From assembly GCF_016863615.1 (NCBI RefSeq), contig NZ_BOPF01000023.1, positions 62,001 through 126,000 on the forward strand: a DNA stretch of 64,000 nt, written 5' to 3'. The notes under the pieces were generated by a model. That model searched no databases, was not told the origin of the DNA, and was given only the letters and a program-made list of their open reading frames with translations. A program made the translations under genes and the position numbers. This document shows positions 15,840 to 24,988 of this stretch, piece after piece; positions within the stretch are counted from its first letter, which is position 1; every line of letters starts with the position of its first letter. The stretch is from Virgisporangium aliadipatigenens. GTDB taxonomy: Bacteria; Actinomycetota; Actinomycetes; Mycobacteriales; Micromonosporaceae.

Positions 15840-16194
15840 GTGGCGAGCCGGTGTCTCCACCGGTGTGCTCGTGCAGCGCTACGGGAGCAAGCGCGGGCTG
15901 CTGCTGGCGTTCGTGCGGGCCGGGGTGGAGACGTTCCCGCTGCCGATGGCGGAGGCGTTGGGGTCCGTCGACGATCCCGTGGAGGGGTTGATCCGTGCCG
16001 TCCTCGCCATTTCGTGGAACGACATCAGCCCCGCCGAGTTCGCCACCATCTCAAGTTTCTGAACCTCGAAACTGGCCGGACTCGTCCGGACCGCCGTCGC
16101 CGCCGACCGGCTCACCGGCGACCCGGAACTGCTCGCCGACGCCCTCCGTCGGGACCTCACCACACCTGCTCAAGCCGTACGTCGTGTAGGAACG
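15840..16194 (+). pseudogene. Decayed TetR-family regulator
   Basis: The conceptual peptide from 15840 begins WRAGVSTGVLVQRYGSKRG, the second half of a TetR helix-turn-helix, and continues in frame to about 16045. After a shift it continues as LAGLVRTAVAADRLTGD and LLADALRRDLTTPAQAVRR. The start of the DNA-binding domain is missing and the reading frame is broken by a stop (TGA 16060-16062) and a frame change. I read it as a truncated, frameshifted TetR gene once paired with the SDR remnant that follows. Confidence 0.65.
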
Positions 16195-17100
16195 ATGAGC
16201 CTGTCCGGAAAATCGCGCTCGTGGCGGTGGCCGCGGCATCGCCGTCGCCCTGGGTGCCGCCGGTGCGACCGTGTACGTGACGGGGCGCAGCACCCGCGCC
16301 GCCCGTTCGCCGATGGGCCGTCCCGAGACGATCGAGGAGACGGCGGAACTCGTGACGGCGGCCGGTGGGCGGGCTCATGCCGTTCCCACGGATCATGAAA
16401 ACCCGGAGGAGGTCCGGAGGCTGGTCGATCGGATCCGGGGCGACCACTCCGGACGCCTGGACATCCTGGTCAACGACGTGTGGGGCGGCGACCCGCTCCC
16501 ATTCCGGACAAGCCCATCTGGAAACAGCCGCTGGACACCGGCCTCAAACTGCTGCGCCAAGCGGTGCACACGCACATCGTCACGGCCCGCCACGCGCTAC
16601 CGCTGATGGTCGCGCGCGGCTCCGGCCTCGTGATCGAGGTGACCGACGGGACGGCCGACTCCGGATACCGTGGCTCGTTCTACTACGACCTCGTCAAGTC
16701 CGACGTCATCCGGATCGCCCAATCCCTCGCCGCCGAACTGACCCCGCACGGCGTGACCGCACTGGCGCTCACGCCGGGATTCCTGCGGTCCGAGGCGATG
16801 CTGGATCATTTCGGGGTGACCGAATCGACGTGGCGGAACGGCGTCGCGCGCGATCGGCACTTCGCGCTCTCCGAGACGCCGGCGTACCTGGGGCGGGCAG
16901 TCGTGGCGTTGGCGTCGGATCCTTCGGTGTCGCGCTTCGCGGGGAGGTCGTTGGCCACGTGGGGGCTGGCGAAGGAGTACGGGTTTGTGGATGTCGACGG
17001 GTCGCGGCCGGATTGGGGTGGGTACATGGCCGCCGCCATCGAACGCGCCGAGCCCGTGGATCCGGAAGACTACCGACGGGTTCACAGCATCGCGATGTAG
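16195..17100 (+). pseudogene. Frameshifted short-chain dehydrogenase (SDR)
   Basis: Pieces of one SDR lie in different frames. ATG AGC CTG TCC GGA begins at 16195, then the frame slips near the A-run at about 16209 and most of the TGxxxGxG loop is missing (only GGRGIAVALGAAGA survives). The second frame runs from about 16230 to 16505 (VYVTGRS, LDILVNDVWGGDPL). The third runs from about 16505 to 17100 (DKPIWKQPLDTGLKLL, the catalytic-loop equivalent YRGSFYYDLVKSDVIR, LTPGFLRSEAM). At least three lesions make a working product unlikely unless sequencing errors are involved. Confidence 0.75.
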
Positions 17101-17951
17101 CGCGCCTTGTGCTTCTCCAAAATTTCGTCGATCTCGGTGACAGCCTGAGCCTCCAACGCCTTGAATACCCGACTGTAGGTCGCCAGGTGGACCTGGCTGC
17201 GCGAGGTGACGAAGGTCGTCAGGTGATCAATCAGAACGATCTTGTCATCGAGCAGGTTGAACGTGTCGACCGGGACCACGGCGATCTGTACCTCCTCGGG
17301 GATGATGCCGATGGTCACGTTGCTCTCCCGCGCCAACACTCTCAGGTGCTCAAGCTGCGAGAGCATGTGCACGGGCGCACACACCCGCACCTGGAGGACG
17401 GACTCCGGCATCACAAAAACGAACTTCTTGCCGTGGTCGCCCAATGCCTCCTGCCGGCGTATTCGAGCTGCCACCGCTCGGGCGACCGGCATCCTTTCAT
17501 CACCGACGCGGAAGCCGGCCCGCTGCAGGCCGGTGAAGACGGCACGGGCGTACTCGGCCGTCTGCAGGAGCCCGAACAGAGTCCCGGGAGTGAACGCCCG
17601 GGAGATTCGGGTGTTGCGCTCCAGGTTCGCCATCAGGTCCTGCTCGGCCGAGAGCTCGCCACTGTGGACCTGCATCTCGTGCGCCCACGATGCCGTGGCG
17701 CGCGCACGCTCAAGGAGCCTCTCGGTCTCGCCGTCCGACAGGTCGAGCGCCTCCGCGATGGCCCGCACCTCGTCGGCAGCCGGGACCACCGCACCCGTCT
17801 CGATCCTCGAAATCTGAGCCTGACTCAGGCCCACGCGAACGGCGAGCTGTTGACCGGTCATGCTTTTCGCCCGGCGGAGGCCGCGGATCGTTCTGCCGAA
17901 AGGGACGGAGTCCTCATCGTCGTCTGCGTCGTTCAACGGCGCGTCAGCCAT
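17082..17951 (-). CDS. XRE-family regulator with DUF5753 (Scr1-like) domain
   Basis: 289 residues. Residues ~18-75 form a Cro/C1-type HTH (GQQLAVRVGLSQAQISRIETG). Residues ~105-285 match the DUF5753 domain of actinobacterial regulators (FTPGTLFGLLQTAEYARAVF, DNLTTF-like DHLTTFVTSRSQVHLATYSRVF). In actinomycetes such genes pair with a small DUF397-like partner and take part in development, antibiotic control or toxin-antitoxin-like modules. A small gene sits 35 bp upstream and is probably its partner. The 3' end overlaps the end of the SDR pseudogene. Confidence 0.85.
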   Translation of the reverse strand: MADAPLNDADDDEDSVPFGRTIRGLRRAKSMTGQQLAVRVGLSQAQISRIETGAVVPAADEVRAIAEALDLSDGETERLLERARATASWAHEMQVHSGELSAEQDLMANLERNTRISRAFTPGTLFGLLQTAEYARAVFTGLQRAGFRVGDERMPVARAVAARIRRQEALGDHGKKFVFVMPESVLQVRVCAPVHMLSQLEHLRVLARESNVTIGIIPEEVQIAVVPVDTFNLLDDKIVLIDHLTTFVTSRSQVHLATYSRVFKALEAQAVTEIDEILEKHKARYIAML

Positions 17952-17986
17952 GCAGTCCCCATCCCCCTCAACCGAGCAATGCCGCG

Positions 17987-18235
17987 CTAGGCCTTTAGCT
18001 CAAGCCCTCTAACCACGTCGAGCAGCAACTCCTGCGGAATTTCCACCATCTGCTCGCCGGCAGGCAGCACGTGTTCAACCTCGTTCACGGAGACCTGGTA
18101 ACCCTGCACCACGAACGTTCCCCGATCGCTCGCGTAGATCGTCGGGCAGTTGCCGGCCGCACACGTTACCGCCACGGGGGTGAGCGCCAGCATTGCTGGG
18201 TGATTTTTGTCGATATCTACTGATTCACAGGCCAT
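17987..18235 (-). CDS. Small partner of the XRE/DUF5753 regulator, family unknown
   Basis: 82 residues from ATG 18235, chosen because GAGGAATC gives a strong ribosome binding site; the frame is open to 18349 but without a start signal. The sequence has a CAAGNCPTIYASDRGTFVVQGY core and an acidic C-terminal VEIPQELLLDVVRG. It is not an obvious DUF397 protein but occupies the same place next to an XRE/DUF5753 gene. The two cysteines (CAAGNC) are notable. Upstream, 18236-18460 is AT-richer and holds no other gene. Confidence 0.6.
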   Translation of the reverse strand: MACESVDIDKNHPAMLALTPVAVTCAAGNCPTIYASDRGTFVVQGYQVSVNEVEHVLPAGEQMVEIPQELLLDVVRGLELKA

Positions 18236-18460
18236 GATTCCTCGAATATTCTGAATGAAATGTTTCGTTGCCGACCGCCCAAAGACCGTCCCTACGCAGC
18301 CAACTTGGGGAATCCTTGTGTAGCCTGACACGTAGGTTAACGCTGGCACTCGAGGCGCGTTGACCCGCCTCGGAATATTCCGGAGAATTCCATATACGGC
18401 TCCAGTCGTCTACGGCCCGCGGGGCTCTGCATCGTTCGCTGGGGCGGCTAGGGGGTTTCC

Positions 18461-19240
18461 GTGCTCAGAAGACCGCCGCCCCTGCGGCTCGACCGGCTAC
18501 TTCGGCGTCCAACGGTCGTCATTCTGACCGCTCTTGATCTTGAATATCAGGCGGTGCGGGCGCACCTGGATCAGCCGCGGTCATGGCAGCACCCCGCCGG
18601 GACCTTCTTCGAGATCGGGCGCCCCTCCCCCGATGCCGGCTGGGTCGCCATCGTGCGCACCGGCGAGGGCAACACGCCGGCCGCGTTGATCGCGGAGCGG
18701 GCGGCGTGGGTGTTCCAGCCGCGGGCGATGTTCTTCGTCGGGACCGCCGGTGCCCTCAACGACACCGTCGCGCTCACCGACGTGGTGGTCGCCACGAAGG
18801 TCTATGCGTTCCACGGCGGGAAGGCGGAGGGCAACGACTTCCTGCCGCGGCCGCAGGTGTTCGAGGCGCCGCACGGGTTGGAGCAGCTCGCCGGGCACGT
18901 GGCGCGCACCTTCGAGTGGCGGGGCGAGCGGGCGCCGGTTGTGCACTTCAAGCCGATCGCGGCCGGCGAAGTCCTCGTCAACTCCCGGGCGGGGGATCTG
19001 GCCGAGCATCTGCGGCGCAATTACAACGACGCTGTGGCCGTCGACATGGAATCCGTCGGGGTGGCGTGCGCCGGCCACCTGAACCGTTCGCTGCCGGTGC
19101 TCAGCATCCGGGGTGTGAGCGACCACGCCGACGGCACCAAGGCCTCCGTCAGCAGGCCGGACGAGGCCGCCATGAACGCGGCCGCTTTCGCGCTCGCCCT
19201 CGCCGCGGCGATCCAGGCTCCGGTCGGCCGGGCCGCATGA
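18461..19240 (+). CDS. Nucleosidase/phosphorylase-I family protein (MTA/SAH nucleosidase-like)
   Basis: About 259 residues from GTG 18461 (AGGGGG upstream). After an ~18-residue basic extension, TVVILTALDLEYQAVRAHL starts a PNP/UDP phosphorylase fold. FVGTAGALND, AVDMESVGVAC (purine/ribose site) and GVSDHADGTK (catalytic aspartate) are all present. Relatives split MTA, SAH or nucleosides; similar domains also occur as effectors in signalling and defence proteins. It is divergent from the XRE gene pair. Which substrate is used cannot be told. Confidence 0.8.
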   Translation: MLRRPPPLRLDRLLRRPTVVILTALDLEYQAVRAHLDQPRSWQHPAGTFFEIGRPSPDAGWVAIVRTGEGNTPAALIAERAAWVFQPRAMFFVGTAGALNDTVALTDVVVATKVYAFHGGKAEGNDFLPRPQVFEAPHGLEQLAGHVARTFEWRGERAPVVHFKPIAAGEVLVNSRAGDLAEHLRRNYNDAVAVDMESVGVACAGHLNRSLPVLSIRGVSDHADGTKASVSRPDEAAMNAAAFALALAAAIQAPVGRAA

Positions 19241-19268
19241 GCCGGGCCGCATAGCGAGGCGTAGGGGT

Positions 19269-19304
19269 GCGGGCGCCGGTGGGGGTGTCCCGCCCGGCGC
19301 CCGC
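19269..19304. terminator. GC-rich hairpin between convergent genes
   Basis: GCGGGCGCCGG (19269-19279) pairs perfectly with CCGGCGCCCGC (19294-19304) around a 14-nt loop. It lies between the nucleosidase stop at 19240 and the mannanase stop at 19322, where both transcripts should end. There is no U-run, as is common in high-GC actinobacteria. Confidence 0.6.
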
Positions 19305-19321
19305 GTTCAGGGAAGAAGTGG

Positions 19322-20737
19322 CTACAGGACCGTGCAGGCGCGGCCGTTCAGGGTGAAGGCGGTGGGGTTGGTGTTGCCGCCGGTCGCCCCGCCGATGAAC
19401 CCGATCGTCTGCGAACCGCCGGCCGGGATCTGTGCCGTGTAGCCGGCGTTCACGACGGAGACGGTGCCGCCGTTGACCGACGGGGTGCCGCCCCACATGT
19501 TGGTGATGGTCTGCCCGTTGGCGAACGTCCAGCCGAGCGTCCAGCCGTTCACGGGCGAGGTGCCGGTGTTGCCGATCGCCACGCCGGCCTGGAACCCACC
19601 TGGCCACGAGCCTGTCACGCGATAGGTGACGGAGCAGGTACCCGTGGCGGAGGCGGGCGGTGAGGAGGGCGGGCGGGGCGAGGAGGAGGACGCCGAGGGC
19701 GAGACCGGGGGCTGCGACGAGGGCGGCTGCTGTCCACTGTAGACAGACGCCTCCCGCGCGGTGGAACGGATTCCGTTGGCGCCGTTGAAGAGCCGTTCGC
19801 CCCAGGAGGTGAGCTGGTTGGGGTCGAAGTTCGTGACCTGGTCGAGGTACTCGACGCCACCGCCGTTGCCGCTCCAGCTCCAGCCGAGGTAGCCGATGCC
19901 GAGCGACTGCGCGGTCGCCATGATGGTGTCCTCGTCGGGGTTGCCGTCGGAGTGGTCGAACCCGAACTCGCCCACCGCGATCGGCAGGCTCTCGGAGCGG
20001 AAGTAGTTCAGATACGAGGTTACTTCCGCCGCGGTGTCGTACACGCCGTACATGTGCACCGAGAAGAGCAGGTTCCGGTCCGGGTCGCTGTTCCACACCG
20101 TGCGCGCGTTGGTGCGCATGATGTTCTCCCAGTCCTGGCCCCAGTTCGGGGCGTCGATCATGAGAGTGTGGTCGAAGCCGGCGTTGCGCATGCGGGTGAT
20201 GGCGGCCGTGGTGGCGCTCGTCCAGCCGCTCGCGCCGACGTTGCCCCACGGCTCGTTGCCGATGTTGATGATGACGTAGCGCTCCTGGCCGGTGAGCACG
20301 CTCTGCAGGCCGATCCAGTAGTTCACCGCGGTGTCGAGCGAGACCGCGCCGGACTGCTCGCCGTAGCCGGTGGTGTCGTGGTTCTCCAGGATGCAGATGA
20401 GCCGGTTGGCCTTGCAGAGCGAGATGACGTTCGCGACGTCGGCGGCGGTGTTGGCCGTCCAGCGGCCGCCGCTCAGGACGACGCGCACGCTGTTGGCGCC
20501 CTTGGCCTTGATGTTCGCGAACGAACTCGTCTGCGAGGGATACCAGGTGTGCGCGTGGCTCGTGCCGCGGATGACGAACTCGGCACCGTTGGATTCGTAC
20601 AGTTTGCCGTTCGAGACGTAGAAGCCGGCGGCGGCGCTGGCCGGTCCGGCGAATGCGATCATGGCGGCGCCGACCAGGGAGAGGACGGCCGCGCCCGCGA
20701 CGAGCAGGCGGGCCCGTCCGTAACCGCGGATCTTCAT
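19322..20737 (-). CDS. Secreted endo-beta-1,4-mannanase-like GH5 with CBM2
   Basis: 471 residues. A signal peptide ends near residue 35 (GPASAAA). The catalytic GH5 barrel spans residues ~36-330: GFYVSNGKLYES and IRGTSHAHTWYP match subfamily 8 mannanases of Streptomyces, with the acid/base glutamate in NIGNEPWG (E162) and the nucleophile in AVGEFGF (E257). A Pro/Ser linker (~340-370) leads to a family 2 carbohydrate-binding module (~375-471) with CSVTYRVTGSWPGGFQ and the terminal cysteine pair. It should cleave mannans outside the cell; a GH5 cellulase is the alternative. AGGAG precedes the ATG. Confidence 0.88.
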   Translation of the reverse strand: MKIRGYGRARLLVAGAAVLSLVGAAMIAFAGPASAAAGFYVSNGKLYESNGAEFVIRGTSHAHTWYPSQTSSFANIKAKGANSVRVVLSGGRWTANTAADVANVISLCKANRLICILENHDTTGYGEQSGAVSLDTAVNYWIGLQSVLTGQERYVIINIGNEPWGNVGASGWTSATTAAITRMRNAGFDHTLMIDAPNWGQDWENIMRTNARTVWNSDPDRNLLFSVHMYGVYDTAAEVTSYLNYFRSESLPIAVGEFGFDHSDGNPDEDTIMATAQSLGIGYLGWSWSGNGGGVEYLDQVTNFDPNQLTSWGERLFNGANGIRSTAREASVYSGQQPPSSQPPVSPSASSSSPRPPSSPPASATGTCSVTYRVTGSWPGGFQAGVAIGNTGTSPVNGWTLGWTFANGQTITNMWGGTPSVNGGTVSVVNAGYTAQIPAGGSQTIGFIGGATGGNTNPTAFTLNGRACTVL

Positions 20738-20870
20738 GCAGACTCCTGGGGGTGAGGTTGCGCCGACCGTAGGGACGGGGTTTCTAAGATCGCAATCGAT
20801 GGCCGCGTCGCCCCAGTTCAGGGGCTACTTAACCGTGAAAGGTTCAACGACCCCCTGTGAGGATGACCCA

Positions 20871-22022
20871 GTGAAGATCGTCGGGCCGCTGCTGCGGGGC
20901 GCGACCTACCGGCGCGGCGTCTACCTGCTGCTCGGCGGCGTGCTGGCGCTGCCGTACGCGCTGCTCGCCGGGCTCTTCTGGCGGGCGTGGGCGGATCCGG
21001 CGGCGGCGCGCGTCACGTTGCTGCTGCTGATGCTCGGCAGCGGGCTGATCGGGCTGGTGCCGGCGTTCCTGCGGGGGACCCGTGCGCTGGAGATCGCGGC
21101 GGCCCGGTGGCTGCTCGACGTGGACCTGCCGGAGCCGCTGCCGGACGCCGGCCCCGAGGGGCGCGAGACGCGGCTGCGCGGCGCGCTGTGGTTCACGCTG
21201 CACCTGGCGATCGGTGGGCTCGTGACGTCCGGGGTGCTGATCGTGGTGCCGATCGCGGCGTCGGTCGAGACGCAGCCGTTGATCGCCGCGCTGGGCGTGG
21301 TGCTGGTCGTGGCGCTGATGTACGCCGTGGCGGGCCTGGGCGCGCTGGCCTCGGTGATGGCGCCGGTGCTGCTCGGCCCGTCGGCGACGGAACGGATCGC
21401 CGCCCTCGAGGCGCACGCCACCAAGCTTGCCGAACGCAACCGCCTGGCGCGGGAGCTGCACGACTCCGTCGGTCACGCCCTGACGGTCACGACGCTGCAG
21501 GCGGCCGCCGCACGCGAACTGCTCGCCACCGATCCGGCGTTCGCGCGAAGGGCTCTGCAGGCGATCGAGGACACGGGCCGGGCGGCGATGGACGACCTGG
21601 ATCACGTCCTCGGCGTGCTGCGCGAGTCCGCGGCCGCGACGGAGCCGCACCGGACCCTGGAGCAGCTCGACCGGCTGCTGGCGGACACCCGTGCCACCGG
21701 GGTGACGGTGGAGGCGCACGTCGAGGGCAGCATGTCGGCGCTGCCGGGCGCCGCGTCGCGGGAGGGGTACCGGATCGTGCAGGAGAGCCTCACCAACGCG
21801 CTACGCCACGCCGGCAAGGTACCGGTGACCGTCCACATCGGAGTGTCCACTGTGGCCCTCGACATCGAGGTGGTGAACCCCTTGCCGCACAAGGTTTCCA
21901 CGAAGAAGGGGCGCGGGCTGGACGGCATGCGCGAGCGGGTGACGCTGCTCGGCGGCACGCTGAGCGTGGGACCGGAGGGCGGCCGGTGGCGGGTCGCCGC
22001 GAGCCTGCCGGTCAAGACGTGA
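20871..22022 (+). CDS. NarL-type sensor histidine kinase
   Basis: About 383 residues from GTG 20871 (GAGG upstream); longer in-frame starts lie in the promoter of the mannanase. Four hydrophobic helices at about residues 15-75 and 105-160 form a membrane sensor. Dimerisation and phosphotransfer occur at RLARELHDSVGHALTV, and the ATP domain has NALRHAG and GRGLDGMRERVTLLGG. This is the HisKA_3/DesK class. The stop overlaps the next gene by GTGA. It probably phosphorylates the adjacent LuxR-type regulator; the stimulus is unknown. Confidence 0.88.
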   Translation: MKIVGPLLRGATYRRGVYLLLGGVLALPYALLAGLFWRAWADPAAARVTLLLLMLGSGLIGLVPAFLRGTRALEIAAARWLLDVDLPEPLPDAGPEGRETRLRGALWFTLHLAIGGLVTSGVLIVVPIAASVETQPLIAALGVVLVVALMYAVAGLGALASVMAPVLLGPSATERIAALEAHATKLAERNRLARELHDSVGHALTVTTLQAAAARELLATDPAFARRALQAIEDTGRAAMDDLDHVLGVLRESAAATEPHRTLEQLDRLLADTRATGVTVEAHVEGSMSALPGAASREGYRIVQESLTNALRHAGKVPVTVHIGVSTVALDIEVVNPLPHKVSTKKGRGLDGMRERVTLLGGTLSVGPEGGRWRVAASLPVKT

Positions 22023-22669
22023 CGGGCGTGGCGATCGTCGACGACGACGAGCTGATCCGGGTGGGGCTGCGGGCCGTCATCGACGCGCAGCCGGACCTGA
22101 CGGTGGTCGGCGAGGCGGCCGACGGTGCGGAGGTACCGTCGCTGGTCGCGCGGGTGCGGCCGGACGTGCTGCTGATGGATGTTCGGATGCCGGCGGTGGA
22201 CGGGATCCAGGCGACGCGGCACCTGCTGGCATCCAGCGCGACGCCGCCGAAGGTGCTGGTCATCACGACGTTCGAGAACGACGAGTACGTCTACGAGGCG
22301 CTACGCGCCGGGGCGAGCGGGTTCCTGCTGAAACGGGCCCGTCCGGCGGAGGTGCTGCACGCGATCCGGGTGGTGGCGCAGGGCGAGTCGCTGTTGTTCC
22401 CGACGGCGATCCGCCGGCTCGTGGGGACGTTCGGGGGCGGGACGGCCGGCACCCGGTTGCGCGGCGCGCGGCTGACCGACCGGGAGGCCGAGGTGCTGCG
22501 CCACGTCGCCGCGGGCCTGTCCAACGCGGAGATTGCCGCACGGCTCGTCGTCGGCGTGGAGACGGTGAAGACCCACGTCGGAAACGTGCTCACGAAGCTG
22601 GGCGCGCGCGATCGCACCCAGGCCGTGGTGATCGCCTACGAGAGCGGATTCATCACTCCCCAGGGGTGA
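22019..22669 (+). CDS. NarL/LuxR-type response regulator
   Basis: 216 residues from GTG 22019, which overlaps the kinase stop codon by 4 bp. The receiver has VDDDELIRVGL and the phosphoacceptor aspartate in DVLLMDVRMP. The C-terminal LuxR HTH (residues ~150-212) has LTDREAEVLRHVAAGLSNAEIA and VKTHVGNVLTKLGARDR. It is the cognate partner of the upstream kinase and probably activates the membrane protein gene that begins 76 bp downstream. Confidence 0.92.
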   Translation: MTGVAIVDDDELIRVGLRAVIDAQPDLTVVGEAADGAEVPSLVARVRPDVLLMDVRMPAVDGIQATRHLLASSATPPKVLVITTFENDEYVYEALRAGASGFLLKRARPAEVLHAIRVVAQGESLLFPTAIRRLVGTFGGGTAGTRLRGARLTDREAEVLRHVAAGLSNAEIAARLVVGVETVKTHVGNVLTKLGARDRTQAVVIAYESGFITPQG

Positions 22670-22745
22670 GCCCTCCCCCGCGCGAGGGAGGCGGTTCACG
22701 CCCCGGCGTGACGCTTTCCGTGCCCCCGCCGACGATCGTCGAGCC

Positions 22746-23780
22746 ATGACAACCCTGGCAAGCGCTCCCGCCCGGCTACCGGCCGTCGGGTGGATCGCCG
22801 CACTGTGGGCCGGCACCTACGGATTCGTCGCACTGATCTGGACGGCGACGGGTTCGGGTTACCCGTTCCACAACGCCGATGACATCTCGCTGTGGAGCCG
22901 CCTCGATCCCGCGGTCGGGGCGCCACTGCTCGCGCAGCTCCTGCTCGCGTCCGCCGTCGCCGCCGTCGCGATGTCGGGTGCCTATATGGAACGTCTCACG
23001 GGCGGCACCCGGGTCGCACTTCTCCTGTTCGGGTGGACGTCGGCCGCGGTGCTGGCGCTCGTCGTGCCCGGGGCGTCCCTCCTCGCGCTGACCGGCTACG
23101 CGCCGCTGCTGCTGATCGCCGCGCCGTTCGGCTGGGTGGAGGTGGACCTGCGGGCGGTGTTCGACGCCGGGCTGCTCAACCAGGCGTGGAGCGTGATCGG
23201 TGGGGTTCTCATCGGGGCGACGGTTCTCGCCTGGCAGCGGCGCACCCGGGGGGCGTGCGTCGACTGCGGGCGCAACGATCGGGCGGCCCGGGTTCCCCTC
23301 GAACGGTGGAGCCGCTGGGCGGTCGGTGCGGCGGTGGCGGTTCCGCTGATGTACGCGCTGACCCGGTTCGCCTGGGCGGTCGGGATCCCGTTCGGGCTGA
23401 GCCGCGCGGAGGTGGCCGAACTGCGTGCCGGCGAAGGGCTGTGGGCGGCCGTGGGGCTGGCGTCGTTCGCGCTGGTCGGTGCGGTGCTCACGCTCGGGCT
23501 GGTGCAGCGGTGGGGCGAGGTGTTCCCGCGGTGGATGCTCGGGCTGGCCGGCCGGCGGGTGCCGATCTCGCTCGCGGTGGTGCCGGCGATGTACGTGGCC
23601 GCGATGGTGTTCGCGGGCGGGCTGGCCCTGATCGGCGCGCCGCAGCTGTGGGAACAGGGCTTCCTGCTCATGCTGCCGCACCTGCTGTGGCCGCTGTGGG
23701 GAGTCGCTCTGGCGGTGGCCGCGTACGCCTACAAACTGCGCCGGCGCGGTGCCTGCGCGGACTGCGGACGGGAGGGTTAG
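22746..23780 (+). CDS. Polytopic membrane protein with two CxxC motifs
   Basis: 344 residues with about eight predicted helices. It looks like two four-helix halves, each ending in a short basic cytosolic segment with a CxxC: RGACVDCGR near residue 170 and RGACADCGR at the very C-terminus. I do not recognise a family with known function. The position behind a NarL-type two-component system makes it the likely regulated target or a sensing partner. The cysteine pairs could bind zinc or act as a redox switch. A polyprenyl synthase gene follows after 4 bp. Confidence 0.7.
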   Translation: MTTLASAPARLPAVGWIAALWAGTYGFVALIWTATGSGYPFHNADDISLWSRLDPAVGAPLLAQLLLASAVAAVAMSGAYMERLTGGTRVALLLFGWTSAAVLALVVPGASLLALTGYAPLLLIAAPFGWVEVDLRAVFDAGLLNQAWSVIGGVLIGATVLAWQRRTRGACVDCGRNDRAARVPLERWSRWAVGAAVAVPLMYALTRFAWAVGIPFGLSRAEVAELRAGEGLWAAVGLASFALVGAVLTLGLVQRWGEVFPRWMLGLAGRRVPISLAVVPAMYVAAMVFAGGLALIGAPQLWEQGFLLMLPHLLWPLWGVALAVAAYAYKLRRRGACADCGREG

Positions 23781-23784
23781 TCCT

Positions 23785-24810
23785 ATGTGGACAGTTGCCG
23801 ACGAGGAGTTGTCCGACTGGTTGGCCGAACGCCGCGCCGCCACCGAAGAACTGCTCCGCTCCACTGTGGACGGTTCGGGCGAGGTGCTGCTGGACACGGT
23901 CGCCGGGCACCTGATAGCCGCCGGTGGCAAGCGGATGCGGCCGGCGCTGGCGCTGCTCGCGGCCCGGTTCGGCCCCGAGCCGGACGGCCGGCGCGTGCTG
24001 GAGGCCGCCGCCCTGGTCGAACTGGTGCACGTCGCCTCGCTGTACCACGACGACGTGCTGGACAACGCCGACCGGCGGCGCGGTGCGCCGAGCGCGAACG
24101 CCCGCTGGGGCGACCGGCTCGCCGTTCTCGGCGGCGACTACCTGGTGGCCAAGGCCGCGATCCTGGGTGCCGGCCTCGGCCCGCAGGCGCAGCGCGCCCA
24201 GGCGGAGACCCTGGCCCGGCTGGTGCGCGGACAGGTGAGCGAGGCGGCGGGTCCCGCGCCGGGCCAGGATCCGGAGCAGCACTACCTGGCGGTCGTCTCG
24301 GACAAGACCGCGGCGCTCTTCGGGCTCGCGGCCCACCTGGGCGCCCTGGCGGCCGGCGCCACCCCGGCGGCGACCGCGGCGCTCACCCGGTACGCCGAGC
24401 AGCTCGGCATCGCGTTCCAGCTGGCCGACGACGTGCTGGACATCGCGGCCGACCGCGCCGCGTCGGGCAAGCCGGACGGTGCGGACCTGCGCCAGGGGCT
24501 GCGCACACTACCCGTGCTGCGGGCACTGCGCGGTACCGGCGAACGCGGCCCGCGGGCACGGCTGCGCCGCGCGGTGATGGCGGGCGTCGTGGCCGGGGCG
24601 ACCGGCAGCCGCGGTGTGCACCGCGCCGCGCTGACGCTCCTGAGGCGTTCCCCCGGATTGTCGGAAGGACGGGCGGAGGCGGAACGGTACGCGGCCCGGG
24701 CGACGGCGGACCTGGGGGTCCTGCCCGAAGGGCCGGCGCGGGCGGCTCTCGCGGCGCTCGCCGACACGGTCGTGGGACAGGTCGGGACGGCTTCCACGCG
24801 GGCGGCTTGA
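23785..24810 (+). CDS. Trans-isoprenyl (polyprenyl) diphosphate synthase
   Basis: 341 residues from ATG 23785 (GGAGG upstream). The first aspartate-rich motif is DDVLD (D89-D93) in LYHDDVLDNADRRRG, and the second is DDVLD (D215-D219) in QLADDVLDIAAD. GGKRMRP near residue 45 binds the isopentenyl substrate. The enzyme condenses IPP onto allylic diphosphates to give polyprenyl diphosphates, probably for the menaquinone side chain. The first motif has the DDxxD form. It ends before a strong hairpin at 24920. Confidence 0.9.
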   Translation: MWTVADEELSDWLAERRAATEELLRSTVDGSGEVLLDTVAGHLIAAGGKRMRPALALLAARFGPEPDGRRVLEAAALVELVHVASLYHDDVLDNADRRRGAPSANARWGDRLAVLGGDYLVAKAAILGAGLGPQAQRAQAETLARLVRGQVSEAAGPAPGQDPEQHYLAVVSDKTAALFGLAAHLGALAAGATPAATAALTRYAEQLGIAFQLADDVLDIAADRAASGKPDGADLRQGLRTLPVLRALRGTGERGPRARLRRAVMAGVVAGATGSRGVHRAALTLLRRSPGLSEGRAEAERYAARATADLGVLPEGPARAALAALADTVVGQVGTASTRAA

Positions 24811-24919
24811 CTTTTTCGGGCATTCGGCCCACTCCGGGCACTTGGGACGGTAAGAATAACCGCGTGAGTTCCACTCACCACGGGGGCTGACCCGGCCGGC
24901 GACGGCCGCGAGGCACCCG

Positions 24920-24958
24920 GCTCCAGCCGGCCGGTACGGGGGTCCGGCCGGTTGGAGC
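24920..24958 (+). terminator. Hairpin terminator after the polyprenyl synthase gene
   Basis: GCTCCAGCCGGCCGG (24920-24934) pairs with CCGGCCGGTTGGAGC (24944-24958) with one G-U pair and a 9-nt loop. It lies 110 bp after the stop codon and 31 bp before the symporter start. Confidence 0.6.
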
Positions 24959-24988
24959 GGCCCCCGTTTCCCATTTCCATCCACGGGT

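Noticed and set aside
20829-20845. TTAACC-N6-GGTTCAA as an operator for the kinase or mannanase gene
   Set aside because: The arms are short and imperfect, and no second copy is seen.
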